Counted from the first letter of the stretch, positions 42,481 through 51,989 are shown. The stretch: DNA of 64,000 nucleotides from Arthrobacter sp. PAMC 25486 (GCF_000785535.1 NZ_CP007595.1:186001-250000); one strand, 5' to 3'. The notes: generated by a model not told the origin, from the letters alone. Numbers and translations are program-made.

Positions 42481-43431
42481 TCAGGGGAAGAAGCCGGGGA
42501 CCAGCAACAGGGCCGTCGGAATTGCCAGCAGCAGCAATGCCCCCGCAATGACGAGCAGCTGGATCCCTGGGGCCAGTGCCGGGGCGGGTGTCAGTAGTTT
42601 GCCGAGCCTGGCCGATGTGGTGGTGGGCGTATCAATCTGGGCCGCGTTGTCCGCCATGAGTGTGTCGGCAGGTAACTGGGCGGAGCCGCTGGCCACCAAG
42701 GCGATGGCGGTGACCAAGGTGGGTTTGTCCACCGAACGCAAGGCCACGTCGTCGGCCATTATTTCAATGAGGGACGACACCGCCTGCTGGGCAAGTTTCG
42801 AGGTGGGCAGCCAGGGTAGCGCCGAACGCCAGGCGGCAAACGCCCACAGCAGCAGATGGTGGCGCTGGGCCAGGTGGGTCTGTTCGTGCAGCAGGACGGC
42901 GCGCAACTCGTCGGGGGAGAGCAATTTCAGCAGCCCCTCTGAGAGCACCGTGACGGAGCGTGAACCGCCTGGCAAACAATAAGCAACGGGCGCCTGATGA
43001 TCGATGACGAGGGTGTCTGGCCGGTCGTGGGAGGGTGAGCTAAGCAGCTGCAGCAGGTCTCGATGGCGGCGCCGCTGGCGCTGGATGCGGAAGTAGGTCA
43101 GCCACAGCGTGAACACCAGGTGGGCCGAAAGTAGGGCTGCTGCGCTCAGCGCGAAGGCATGCAATACGCCCAAAGTGTCAAGGGATTCCCGGCCCAGAAA
43201 GACCCGGAGCAGGCCCCGCAGCCCGCTGGGCAAATTTTCACCCAAGGGGACCAGACCGTAGCAAAGCATCGCGCCGATCATGGACAGCCCACCGGCGAGG
43301 GCGATGGACTGCCACAGCACCATGGCAGCAAAAGGCGCCCGGGCGGGCCATGCTGCACGGGACAGGAATACGGGAACCGGCCACGCCAAAACCACGGCCA
43401 GTGCGGCAAGGAACCAAGAGGTCCAAAACAT
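42481..43431 (-). CDS. M56-family membrane metalloprotease (BlaR1-like)
   Basis: A 316-residue membrane protein. Helices lie at about 4-24, 33-58 and 85-113, and a last one at about 291-312. The zinc protease site 'LRAVLLHEQTHLAQRHHLLL' (HExxH) is near residue 183, and the third ligand Glu is in 'SSLIEIMADDVALRSV'. It lacks the penicillin-binding sensor domain of true BlaR1, so the signal is unknown. It is cotranscribed with blaI upstream, the usual arrangement in which the protease relieves BlaI repression, as in Rv1845c-Rv1846c. Confidence 0.88.
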   Translation of the reverse strand: MFWTSWFLAALAVVLAWPVPVFLSRAAWPARAPFAAMVLWQSIALAGGLSMIGAMLCYGLVPLGENLPSGLRGLLRVFLGRESLDTLGVLHAFALSAAALLSAHLVFTLWLTYFRIQRQRRRHRDLLQLLSSPSHDRPDTLVIDHQAPVAYCLPGGSRSVTVLSEGLLKLLSPDELRAVLLHEQTHLAQRHHLLLWAFAAWRSALPWLPTSKLAQQAVSSLIEIMADDVALRSVDKPTLVTAIALVASGSAQLPADTLMADNAAQIDTPTTTSARLGKLLTPAPALAPGIQLLVIAGALLLLAIPTALLLVPGFFP

Positions 43432-43502
43432 GATCTACAACTTACCGTGTCCAGCTGCAACAACGCAGTTGGCGGGTGCGGATGTTAGGAATGTCCCAAC
43501 AG

Positions 43503-43877
43503 TTAGGAATGTCCCAACAGGTTGCGCAGGGTTTCCGCTTCGCCGGCACTGACGGTGCCAATGAACCGGGCCAAAACAGCCTCACGGTCGGGCGCGGATC
43601 CCAGAACTTCCATCATGAGTTCCGCCGTGTGCTCTTCGCGGCTCGTGACGGCCCGGTAGCGGTGCGGGCGTGAAGCGCGTTCGCGCTCAACCAGGCCCTT
43701 TTTTTCCAGCCGGGACAGCACCGTCAGCACTGTGGTGACTGCCAGCGGACGGGCCTCGGCCTCCACTTCTGCGGGGCGCTGCGAGAGCAGGTCGCGCAGG
43801 ACGTTGGCCGTGATGGCCTCCTGGTGCGCCCACAGGAGGTCCATGACAGCTCTTTCCAATTCTCCAAGCGTTGCCAT
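43503..43877 (-). CDS. blaI: BlaI/MecI-family transcriptional repressor
   Basis: The ATG at 43875-43877 with GAGGAATTTT upstream gives 124 residues (MATLGELERAVMDLLWAHQE). The winged helix is 'ITANVLRDLLSQRP', 'LAVTTVLTVLSRLEKKGLVE' and 'RASRPHRYRAVTSREEHTAE', and the C-terminal dimerisation helices follow (EAVLARFIGTVSAGEAETLR). BlaI proteins bind TACA-type palindromes as dimers. Two such palindromes lie between this gene and cydA. The downstream M56 protease probably controls it. Confidence 0.93.
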   Translation of the reverse strand: MATLGELERAVMDLLWAHQEAITANVLRDLLSQRPAEVEAEARPLAVTTVLTVLSRLEKKGLVERERASRPHRYRAVTSREEHTAELMMEVLGSAPDREAVLARFIGTVSAGEAETLRNLLGHS

Positions 43878-43955
43878 AAAATTCCTCTGTTTCACTGCGG
43901 GCACCAAAAGTTTGAGAGTACGCCAATTGCGCGCACTCCACCAAATGTACAGCTT

Positions 43956-44009
43956 TTGACAGCAATGTTCTACACAGGGTAGAAATAGTATGTTCTACAA
44001 CATGTAGAA
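43956..44009. promoter_or_regulatory. cydA promoter with two BlaI-like palindromic operators
   Basis: A plus-strand promoter TTGACA (43956-43961) and TAGAAA (43980-43985) with an 18-nt spacer faces cydA. TTCTACA-CAG-GGTAGAA (43968-43984, one mismatch) covers the spacer and -10. TTCTACA-ACA-TGTAGAA (43993-44009, perfect) covers the presumed start point. Their centres are 25 bp apart. Both match the BlaI-type TACAnnnTGTA pattern and also lie upstream of blaI, so autoregulation is likely. Confidence 0.7.
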
Positions 44010-44052
44010 GTTGCGCATGAGCCTGATAATTTTCGTGGATGAGGGGTAACTG

Positions 44053-45639
44053 GTGGAAGCACTGGACATTGCCAGGTGGCAATTTGGAATAGTAACGGTG
44101 TACCACTTCCTGATGGTGCCACTCACCATTGGTCTGGGCACATTGGTGGCGATTCTGCAGACGCGATGGCACAAGACCGGCAACGAGGCCTATCTGCGCA
44201 TGACGAAGTTCTGGGGCAAGCTGTTCCTGATCAACTTCATCATGGGCGTGGCGACGGGCATCGTCCAGGAGTTCCAGTTTGGGATGGCGTGGAGCGAATA
44301 CAGCCGCTTCGTCGGTGACGTCTTCGGTGCGCCGCTGGCCATGGAAGCCCTGCTGGCCTTCTTCGTTGAGTCAACGTTCCTGGGTCTGTGGATCTTCGGT
44401 TGGAAGAAGCTCCCCGCCAGGATTCACCTCGCCTGCCTGTGGATCGCCGTGGCCGGATCCATTGTCTCGGCCTACTTCATCCTCGTGGCCAACTCGTGGA
44501 TGCAGCACCCCGTGGGCGTGGAAATGTTGGACGGACGCCCCGTCATGGTTGACGCCTGGGCCGTCTTTACCAACAACACGGCTCTTGTGGCCTTCTTCCA
44601 CACCATCGCCGGCGCACTCGCCGTGGCCGGCGGATTCCTGCTGGGCATCGCCTGGTACCAGCTGTGGCGCCGCCGCAAGGACGGCATCGACACCGTGGAC
44701 GCCAAGGGACGCGTCATCATCGGCGAATCCGCCACCATCCCGGGGCGGAGCAAGTTGGACCACTCCGTCTGGATCAAGTCGCTGCGCCTCGGCGCGGTTG
44801 TCGCCATGATCGCCTTTGCTGGATCAGCCGTGTCCGGCGACTTGTCGGGCAAGCTTATGTTTGAGCAGCAGCCCATGAAGATGGCCGCCGCCGAGGCCGC
44901 CTGCCATGACGGCACCGGCTTCTCCATCCTGTCTGTCGGGGATCTCGGCAGCCGCGACTGCTCCGACGTCGTGGCCGTCATGGAAGTCCCGGGCCTGCTC
45001 TCCTTCCTGGCGCACAACGACTTCACCACCGAGATCAAGGGCGTCAACACCCTCATTCCCGAGTATCAGGAAAAGTACGGCAAGTACCTCCCGGATGATC
45101 CCATGTACGGCTCGCGCGCCGGCCAGGAAATCAACTATGTCCCGATCATGCCTGTCACTTACTGGGGCTTCCGCATGATGATCGGCTTCGGCGGCCTCGC
45201 CGCTGCGGCCGCCGCCGTGGCACTGTGGCTGACCCGCAAGGGCACCGTGCCGCGCTCCAAGGGCCTCATGCGCCTTGCACTCATCGGCATCCTGGCACCC
45301 TTTGGCGCCAACGCGGCCGGCTGGATCTTCACCGAGATGGGCCGCCAGCCGTTCGTCGTGGCGCCCAATCCGGCCATGAGCGGCATTGACCAGGTCTTCA
45401 TGTTCACGGCCGCCGCGGTCTCACCCGGCGTCTCAGCCGGCGAGGTGATCTTCTCGCTAGTGGCGCTGACCACCGTGTACGCCGTGCTGCTCGTGGTGGA
45501 GGTGGTCCTGCTGACCAAATACATCCGTGGCGGCGTGGTCTCAGCCATGCCCGAGCTGGACCAGACGAAAAAGAAGGACGACGGCGAAAACGGCCCGGGC
45601 GGGGAGGCGGACGACGATGTACTCGCGTTTGCGTACTGA
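44053..45639 (+). CDS. cydA: Cytochrome bd ubiquinol oxidase subunit I
   Basis: The haem-bearing subunit of cytochrome bd, a high-affinity quinol oxidase of the cytoplasmic membrane. A GTG start follows GAGGGGTAACTG; 528 residues with about nine helices. Haem and catalytic landmarks are His18 in 'GIVTVYHFLMVPLTIG', 'RFVGDVFGAPLAMEALLAFF', 'NNTALVAFFHTIAGALAVAG' with the second His, and 'WIFTEMGRQPFVV'. The Q-loop is short, as in actinobacterial and Gram-positive enzymes. The C-terminus is acidic. It is first in cydA-cydB-cydDC. Confidence 0.97.
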   Translation: MEALDIARWQFGIVTVYHFLMVPLTIGLGTLVAILQTRWHKTGNEAYLRMTKFWGKLFLINFIMGVATGIVQEFQFGMAWSEYSRFVGDVFGAPLAMEALLAFFVESTFLGLWIFGWKKLPARIHLACLWIAVAGSIVSAYFILVANSWMQHPVGVEMLDGRPVMVDAWAVFTNNTALVAFFHTIAGALAVAGGFLLGIAWYQLWRRRKDGIDTVDAKGRVIIGESATIPGRSKLDHSVWIKSLRLGAVVAMIAFAGSAVSGDLSGKLMFEQQPMKMAAAEAACHDGTGFSILSVGDLGSRDCSDVVAVMEVPGLLSFLAHNDFTTEIKGVNTLIPEYQEKYGKYLPDDPMYGSRAGQEINYVPIMPVTYWGFRMMIGFGGLAAAAAAVALWLTRKGTVPRSKGLMRLALIGILAPFGANAAGWIFTEMGRQPFVVAPNPAMSGIDQVFMFTAAAVSPGVSAGEVIFSLVALTTVYAVLLVVEVVLLTKYIRGGVVSAMPELDQTKKKDDGENGPGGEADDDVLAFAY

Positions 45640-45726
45640 TGACCCGCACCTCGAGCGCCTTCCCCTCCCGCCTTTCCCAGGCACTGCCAACCTCCCCGAC
45701 CCGCTGCTGAAGCAAGAGGATTGATG

Positions 45727-46791
45727 ATGGATTTTCTGCCTACTTTATGGTTCATACTGATTGCCGTGCTGTGGATCGGCTACCTGTTTCTCGAGGGCTT
45801 CGACCTCGGCGTCGGCATGCTCATGAAGACGTTCGCCCGCGGCGAGAAGGAACGCCGCGTCCTGCTCAACACCGTGGGTCCGGTGTGGGACGGCAACGAG
45901 GTGTGGCTGCTGACCGCTGGCGGCGCCACGTTCGCCGCGTTCCCTTTCTGGTATGCCTCGCTGTTCTCCGCGCTCTACATCCCGCTGGTCCTCGTGCTCC
46001 TGGGCCTCATCTTCCGTGCCGTAGCCTTTGAATACCGTGGCAAGGTGCACCACGACACCTGGCGCACGGTCTGGGACTGGGCCATCGCCCTAGGCTCCTT
46101 CACAGCCGCCTTCGGCATTGGCGCCATGCTCGCCCTGACCACCACCGGCCTGCCGCTGAACGAGAACGGTGACCGCGTGGGCGGCCCCTTCGCCTGGTTC
46201 AGCTGGTACGCAGTGGTCGGCGGGCTCGCCATTGTGGGCTTTGCCTTCATCCACGCCGCAGCTTTTGTGGCCCTGAAGACCGACGGCGACATCCGCCACC
46301 GCGCCCGCCGCTTGGTCGGGCGGTGGTTGCCCGTGGGACTGGCGCCCATGGCTGTGTGGGCCATCGCCGTGGCCCTGCAGCACGGCAAGTGGTTCAGCTG
46401 GCTGCTGATCGCCGTCGCCGTCGCTGCCGCCGCGGCCTCCTGGATTGCCAACAAGGCGGACCGTGAAGGCTTCAGCTTCCTGGCCATGGGCGTCTTCCTG
46501 TTGGCCGGTGCCGCAGCGATCTTCAGTGCCGTCTACCCCGTGGTGCTGCCCTCAACACTGGATCCGCTGTGGAACCTGACAGTTGAAAACGCCTCATCCT
46601 CCAGCTACACCCTGGGCCTGATGTCCATTGTGGCAGCTGTTGGTGTACCGCTGGTCCTGGCCTACCAGGCGTGGACGTACTGGATCTTCCGCAAGCGCAT
46701 CAGTGTGGCGCACCTGCCGGAACCGCACGACTTTGCCCCCGCCGTCGGAAATGGTTCGGCGGAGCAGGCAACAGCAGGAAGCAGGCACTAA
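45727..46791 (+). CDS. cydB: Cytochrome bd ubiquinol oxidase subunit II
   Basis: Second subunit of the bd oxidase. The start is ATG 45727 with GAGGA 6 nt upstream (MDFLPTLWFILIAVLWIGYL), 354 residues. 'LEGFDLGVGMLMKTFARGEK' and 'VWDGNEVWLLTAGGATFAAF' are the family signatures, and about eight hydrophobic helices follow. The stop lies one base before the cydDC start, implying coupled translation. Confidence 0.97.
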   Translation: MDFLPTLWFILIAVLWIGYLFLEGFDLGVGMLMKTFARGEKERRVLLNTVGPVWDGNEVWLLTAGGATFAAFPFWYASLFSALYIPLVLVLLGLIFRAVAFEYRGKVHHDTWRTVWDWAIALGSFTAAFGIGAMLALTTTGLPLNENGDRVGGPFAWFSWYAVVGGLAIVGFAFIHAAAFVALKTDGDIRHRARRLVGRWLPVGLAPMAVWAIAVALQHGKWFSWLLIAVAVAAAAASWIANKADREGFSFLAMGVFLLAGAAAIFSAVYPVVLPSTLDPLWNLTVENASSSSYTLGLMSIVAAVGVPLVLAYQAWTYWIFRKRISVAHLPEPHDFAPAVGNGSAEQATAGSRH

Positions 46792-46792
46792 C

Positions 46793-49700
46793 ATGAAGCC
46801 CACACTCCCTCCCGGCAACTCCACCAAGCTGGCCTTGGCTGGCCTGGCCGGGCTGGCCGCCCTCAAGGCCGTTGGCCTGGTCCTCGCCCTCGGCGCGCTG
46901 GCCCACGCCCTGAGCCAATGGGCCGGCGGCGGCGCCCTGGACGGCACCAAGTTGCTGGTGCAGGGGTGTGTGGGCGCATTCCTGCTTGCCGCGGCCGTGT
47001 GGGGGCAGTCGATCCTGGCCCGCCGCGCCGCACTCGGTGCCAAGGAAGAACTGCGCGCCAAACTGGTGGCCCACCGCCTCGACCCGCGCAACGGCGGGCA
47101 GGGCGGGGCCGTCGGCGCCGAAGCCATGCTCGCGAGCCGTGGGCTCGATGGCCTCGACAACTACTTCGCCACCTACGTTCCGGCACTCGTCGGCTGCGCC
47201 GTGCTGCCCCTGGCGCTCGGGCTCCAGATCCTCATGTCCGACTGGGTCAGTGCCCTGATCGTGGCGCTCACGCTGCCGCTGGTGCCGGTGTTCATGATCC
47301 TGATCGGCCACCACACACAGGAACGCGTTGAGGAAGCCGCCAGCGGATTGGACCGTCTCTCCAACCACCTCCTGGAACTGGCCCGCGGACTGCCCGTCCT
47401 GGTGGGCTTGCGCCGCGCCTCCGCCCAGCGCAAGGCCCTGGCCGACGTGTGCGAGGCCTACCGCAAATCCACCATGGCCACCCTGCGCACCGCGTTCCTG
47501 TCCTCCATGGCCCTGGAACTCATCAGCACCATCTCCGTTGCGGTCGTGGCCGTGTTCATCGGCGTCCGGCTCGTGGCCGGAGACATGCCGCTGGAAGCCG
47601 GGCTGCTGGCGCTCATGCTGGCCCCCGAGTGCTTCAAGCCGCTGCGTGACCTGGGCGCCGCCCACCACGGCAGCGAGGACGGTGTGGAGGCCCTGCGCCG
47701 CGCCACTGACATTCTCGACGGCGGATCCCCCTCCCAACCGGCCGCACCGGCCGCTGTGGGAACTGTCGGCGCCGCTGGTGCTACTGGTGCCCTGGGTGCG
47801 GCGGGTGCCGTGGGAACCTCTGGAACGACGGCCCAGGTCGGCACATTTGCAACGCAGCGCGCTGCGAACACTGTCGGCTCCGGCGCCGTGTTTGAGGCCT
47901 CGGACTTCAGCGTCCGCTACCACGGACGGACGGAGCCGGCAATCTCCGGGTTCACCGCAGCCCTGGCCCCAGGTGAGGCGCTCGTGCTGGCCACAGCCAG
48001 CGGCACCGGAAAGTCAACCATCCTGGCCGCACTGGCCGGGATCCTGCCCGCTGCCGGTGACGGGGCTGCCGCTGTGGGAGGGCACCTGGCTGTGCGAAAT
48101 TCCGCTGCCGTGGTGTTTGTCTCCCAGCACCCGGTCTTCACCGAAGACACAGTTTCGGAAGAGGTAGTACTTTACGCCGCCGGCCCGGGGCGGCTCGCTG
48201 TTGACGATGCAGCCGTCGTCAACGCACTCGCGGCAGTCAACGCCGCACACCTGGCCCAGCGTGACGTGGTGGATTGCAGCCCCGGCGAGCTGCGCCGCGT
48301 GGCAGTAGCCCGCGCCCTGGCCCGCATCGCCGTGGACCCCGCCGTGGAGCTGGCGCTCTTTGACGAACCCACAGCCCACCTTGACCCCGTCTCGGCGCAG
48401 GCCGTTCGGCATCAGCTGGCGGCGCTGCGGGGGAGCGTGGCCGTGGTGGTGGCAACCCACGATCCGATCCTGGCTCAGCTGCTTGGCGGCGCACAGCACA
48501 CCGACGCCCGGCACGCTGCTGCTCCCGGTGTGTCCTTGGAAGCGGCGCTTGATGGATTCCCGGCCGCCGCGGGCCATATAGCCACGGTGCCGGGACTTGA
48601 AACCTTCGGGCCCGGTCAACAAGCCACGCTGCCCGAACCCGCCCGGTTCAGGTGGCGCCACCTGCGCCAGCTGCCCCTGCGTTCGCCCCGGTTTGCCGCC
48701 GGTGTGCTGGTCTCTGCCCTGGCCACGCTCAGCGCCGCGGCCCTTTCCGGCATCTCCGGCTGGCTCATCGTGTGGGCTGCCGCGCAGCCGCCCATCCTGT
48801 ACCTGCTGACCCTGATTGTGGGCGTGCGCGCCTTCGGGATCGGCCGTTCCGTCTTGCGCTATTCCGAGCGCCTGCTGACCCACGACGCCGTGTTCCGCTG
48901 GGCCGCCGAACTGCGCCTGAGGCTCTGGGACTCGTTGGGTTCCTCGGTGGTGCACTGGGGTCGGCTGACCCGCTCCGGAGGCGCGCTGGGCACCTTGGTG
49001 GCCGACGTTGACGAGCTGCGTGACGCCGTTCCCCGCGTCGTGGTCCCCATCCCGTCCGCCCTCATCTCTTACGGTGCCGTGCTGCTGACGGTGTTCCTGT
49101 TGGTGCCGGAAGCCACCGGCATTGTCCTGTTGCTCGGTGCCCTGGCCCTGCTGCTCCTGCCCATGCTTGTGCTGGCAGCCCAGCGCCGCGCTTCTGCGGC
49201 AGCGGCCGTCCACAGGGTATGGCTTGCCGGACGTGTGACCACCTTGTTTGCTGCGGCCGGACAGCTGGCAGCCAACGGGGTGGGTGCCAACGAGGCAGCC
49301 CGTTTCAGCCGAACGGACGCCACCATCGCGAAGCCGCTGCGCCGCCTGGCCTGGGCCGACGGCTTGGGCCAGGGTGCGGTCGCCCTGCTCACCTCGCTGG
49401 CCGCCGTGGCCGCTGCCTCGGTGGCCATCGCCGCCGGGGTTGACCCCCGCGCCGCCGCCGTTGCGGCACTGCTCATGCTCGCGCTGGCCGAACCCCTGGG
49501 CATGTACATCGAGGCCGTCAGTGCCCTTCCGGCTCTAGTCACCTTGATGAACAGGACGCTTCCCTTGCTCGATGCCCCTGCCACAGTCCAGGAAGCCGTG
49601 GAGGAGGCAGTGGACCCGGCCGTGGAGGAACCGGTCGACGGCCTTGCCGTCCACGGCATCACCGCCCGCTACCCCTCCGCTGCCCGGCCCGTCTTCACCA

Positions 49701-50305
49701 GGCTCAGCGGCGGTGTGCAGCGCGGACACTGGTGGAGCGTCAGCGGCCCGTCAGGCTCCGGAAAGTCCACGCTGCTGGCCGTCCTGCTCGGCTTCCTGAA
49801 ACCCGAGGCCGGCAGCTACGTGCTAAACGGCGCGCCCGCCACGGCAGCCACGCTGGGCCGGATCGCATGGTGCCCGCAGGACGCCTACTTGTTCAATTCC
49901 ACGCTGCGGGCGAACCTGTCCCTAGCCCGCCCGGCGTCCACCCCTCCGACTGAAGCCGAGCTGGCGCAGGCCCTGGAAACCGTGGGTCTCGGCCCCTGGC
50001 TGGCGGAACTGCCGCTGGGACTGGACACGCGCGTGGGGCCCGGCGGGCACCACCTCTCCGGCGGGCAGCGCACCAGGGTGTCGGTGGCCCGCACGCTCGT
50101 GGCGGGGGCCGACGTCGTGCTGCTCGATGAGCCAACAGCGCACCTTGGTCAGGACGAATCGCTCGCCCTCATCGACGACCTCCGGCAGGCCCTCTCCGGC
50201 GCCGCAGTGGTTTTGGTGACGCACGACGGCGAACTTGCCCAACGTGCCGACTCTCACCTGTCGCTGGGGCAGGGTGCGCTCGAAACAGCGGGCATGGGCG
50301 CTTAA
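46793..50305 (+). CDS. cydDC: Fused CydD-CydC ABC exporter (thiol exporter for cytochrome bd assembly)
   Basis: The ATG at 46793, one base after the cydB stop, gives a 1170-residue fusion of two half-transporters. The first half has a membrane domain, then Walker A 'ATASGTGKSTILAALAG', signature 'CSPGELRRVAVARALARI' and Walker B 'LALFDEPTAHLDP'. The second half has a membrane domain, Walker A 'GPSGSGKSTLLAVLLG', signature 'LSGGQRTRVSVARTL' and Walker B 'VVLLDEPTAHL'. The first signature is degenerate (SPGEL), so one ATP site may be weak. A Gly/Ala linker region lies before the first ATPase domain. In E. coli CydD and CydC are separate and export cysteine/glutathione for bd assembly. Confidence 0.95.
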   Translation: MKPTLPPGNSTKLALAGLAGLAALKAVGLVLALGALAHALSQWAGGGALDGTKLLVQGCVGAFLLAAAVWGQSILARRAALGAKEELRAKLVAHRLDPRNGGQGGAVGAEAMLASRGLDGLDNYFATYVPALVGCAVLPLALGLQILMSDWVSALIVALTLPLVPVFMILIGHHTQERVEEAASGLDRLSNHLLELARGLPVLVGLRRASAQRKALADVCEAYRKSTMATLRTAFLSSMALELISTISVAVVAVFIGVRLVAGDMPLEAGLLALMLAPECFKPLRDLGAAHHGSEDGVEALRRATDILDGGSPSQPAAPAAVGTVGAAGATGALGAAGAVGTSGTTAQVGTFATQRAANTVGSGAVFEASDFSVRYHGRTEPAISGFTAALAPGEALVLATASGTGKSTILAALAGILPAAGDGAAAVGGHLAVRNSAAVVFVSQHPVFTEDTVSEEVVLYAAGPGRLAVDDAAVVNALAAVNAAHLAQRDVVDCSPGELRRVAVARALARIAVDPAVELALFDEPTAHLDPVSAQAVRHQLAALRGSVAVVVATHDPILAQLLGGAQHTDARHAAAPGVSLEAALDGFPAAAGHIATVPGLETFGPGQQATLPEPARFRWRHLRQLPLRSPRFAAGVLVSALATLSAAALSGISGWLIVWAAAQPPILYLLTLIVGVRAFGIGRSVLRYSERLLTHDAVFRWAAELRLRLWDSLGSSVVHWGRLTRSGGALGTLVADVDELRDAVPRVVVPIPSALISYGAVLLTVFLLVPEATGIVLLLGALALLLLPMLVLAAQRRASAAAAVHRVWLAGRVTTLFAAAGQLAANGVGANEAARFSRTDATIAKPLRRLAWADGLGQGAVALLTSLAAVAAASVAIAAGVDPRAAAVAALLMLALAEPLGMYIEAVSALPALVTLMNRTLPLLDAPATVQEAVEEAVDPAVEEPVDGLAVHGITARYPSAARPVFTRLSGGVQRGHWWSVSGPSGSGKSTLLAVLLGFLKPEAGSYVLNGAPATAATLGRIAWCPQDAYLFNSTLRANLSLARPASTPPTEAELAQALETVGLGPWLAELPLGLDTRVGPGGHHLSGGQRTRVSVARTLVAGADVVLLDEPTAHLGQDESLALIDDLRQALSGAAVVLVTHDGELAQRADSHLSLGQGALETAGMGA

Positions 50306-50314
50306 GCTGGTCCC

Positions 50315-51313
50315 ATGACTACTGATTCACCCATGCTGCCCATCCGTCTGCCGGAAGCTCCGGGATTGCTGTTTCGCCCCATGGCGGGCGCCGACGCGCA
50401 GGCGTGGCTGGCCCTGGTGCGGCGGATTGCTCAGGCCGACGTGGCTCCGTGGCACGAGCAATTATCCGATTTGTTGGAGGTGCTTGAGTCGGCCGTAAAC
50501 CCGGCCGCACACAATACGGTGGCCGGTTTCGACGTGGACGGCGTGCTGGCGGCCTATGGGTATGTGTCCAAAAATCCCGCCAGCCTCGTGGGCTATGCCT
50601 TTGGCGGGGTGGACCCGTCGCTGCGGCGCCAAGGGATCGGTTCGGCCATTTTGGCGTGGCAGCGGGAGGTGCTGGGGAAACGCTCCGAGGCCGACGGGCA
50701 GGCGGCCGCGGTCGTGCGAAGCTACGTCCAAAAAATGACGCCCGGGCACGCGAAGCTGTTGCGGGCGGTGGGCTTTGCGCCGGTGCGGACCTTCACCGAA
50801 CTGGCCCGCGGCCTGGACGATGTGCCGGCAGCGCCGCCGCTCCAAGGTGTGAGGGTCGTGGCGTTCACGGCCGAATATGCCGAAGCTGTGCGGTTGGCCC
50901 ACAATGAGGCCTTTGCCGACCATTGGGGTTCGGAACCACGTACTGTCACTAAATGGGCGTCGCTGCTCACGCATGAAAACTTCAGGCCCGAATGGAGCTC
51001 CCTCGCCGTGGACGACACCACCGGTGAGGTGGCAGGCTATCAAATCTCCATGTTTGACCCCACGGTCGAGGACGCGAGTGGATTCAAGGACGGTTATACG
51101 GAACTGCTCGGAGTTCGCCGTGCTTGGCGGGGCCGCGGCCTCGCCCCTGCGCTGTTGATTGACGCCATGGCGCGGTATGCAGCGGCGGGCATGGAGCGGG
51201 CGTGCCTCGATGTGGACACCGAGAATCCCAGCGGCGCGGTGGCCCTGTATGAGCGTCTGGGGTATCGGCCGCTGCCGGGGCGCCAAAGCGTCGCGTGGGA
51301 CCTGGCCCGCTGA
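50315..51313 (+). CDS. Tandem-GNAT N-acetyltransferase
   Basis: A 332-residue protein with two GNAT folds. The first (about 18-160) has 'GYAFGGVDPSLRRQGIGSAI' as its acetyl-CoA loop. The second (about 180-330) has 'ELLGVRRAWRGRGLAPALLI' and 'ACLDVDTENPSGAVALYERL'. Two-domain GNATs of actinobacteria include mycothiol synthase MshD, which this resembles in length and layout, but the substrate cannot be assigned from the sequence. It begins 9 nt after cydDC and may be cotranscribed. Confidence 0.88.
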   Translation: MTTDSPMLPIRLPEAPGLLFRPMAGADAQAWLALVRRIAQADVAPWHEQLSDLLEVLESAVNPAAHNTVAGFDVDGVLAAYGYVSKNPASLVGYAFGGVDPSLRRQGIGSAILAWQREVLGKRSEADGQAAAVVRSYVQKMTPGHAKLLRAVGFAPVRTFTELARGLDDVPAAPPLQGVRVVAFTAEYAEAVRLAHNEAFADHWGSEPRTVTKWASLLTHENFRPEWSSLAVDDTTGEVAGYQISMFDPTVEDASGFKDGYTELLGVRRAWRGRGLAPALLIDAMARYAAAGMERACLDVDTENPSGAVALYERLGYRPLPGRQSVAWDLAR

Positions 51314-51346
51314 TTCGGCCCGGTGCAGGCCGGAAATTCTGGGGTG

Positions 51347-51865
51347 TCAGGCGTCGATGTCGTGGAGGTGGTGGACAACGTCGTGCAGGAAATATCCAGT
51401 GAGTGTTACGACTGTGAACTCTGCGCCGTTGCTGCGCAATCCCCGACGCTCCCAGTGTTCTTCGGGGACGGCGCCATAGGCCGCCGCCGCGTCCAGGCCG
51501 TTTTGGATGAGTTCCGAGGAGACCTCTTCCGGGTCCAATGACGAATAGTTGCCGTCAATGGAGGCCTGGTCCTGGTCCCAGTTGGCGAAGGTGGGATTGT
51601 CCTCGCGCAGCATCAGTTCCAGACGTGCCGTGAACACCTCAAAGACGTCGCTGACGTGGGCGCCGTATTCCAAGACGGACCACGTGCCGGGGTCGGGTCT
51701 CTCCTCGATATTTGCCCTGCGTAGGGCCGTCTGCCAGCGGGGCAGCAGCGCCGGCAACATGGTGGCCGCCGTTGCGGGGGTCGCCTTGCCTGCTCTGAAA
51801 CCACACTCTGGACACGGCCGCTCGAGCACCCAAGTCCAGTCTTTTTGATCAGGAATGATAGCCAT
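51347..51865 (-). CDS. DinB-superfamily protein with zinc-type N-terminus
   Basis: A 172-residue protein. 'ERPCPECGFRAG' is a CxxC motif near the N-terminus, followed by a DinB four-helix bundle: 'WSVLEYGAHVSDVFEVFTAR' with the first His, a middle 'MLREDNPTFANWDQDQASID' and 'LTGYFLHDVVHHLHDIDA' with the C-terminal His cluster. The three histidines fit the DinB metal site. It belongs to the DinB/maleylpyruvate-isomerase-like group. Reaction unknown. Confidence 0.88.
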   Translation of the reverse strand: MAIIPDQKDWTWVLERPCPECGFRAGKATPATAATMLPALLPRWQTALRRANIEERPDPGTWSVLEYGAHVSDVFEVFTARLELMLREDNPTFANWDQDQASIDGNYSSLDPEEVSSELIQNGLDAAAAYGAVPEEHWERRGLRSNGAEFTVVTLTGYFLHDVVHHLHDIDA

Positions 51866-51947
51866 GCGGCCAGTCTATGCCGGGGCGGTTGCGCGTTGCG
51901 TTATGCGTCGCCCGCCCTGGCCGGCTCAAAGGGCAGTGCGGGCCTGC

Positions 51948-51989
51948 GTTTTCCGGTTGAGAGTGTCTGTTTTCCGGTTGAGAGTGTCT
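51948..51989. repeat. Perfect 21-bp tandem duplication
   Basis: GTTTTCCGGTTGAGAGTGTC plus T occurs twice back to back, in the non-coding island about 85 nt upstream of the DinB-like gene. Confidence 0.92.
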
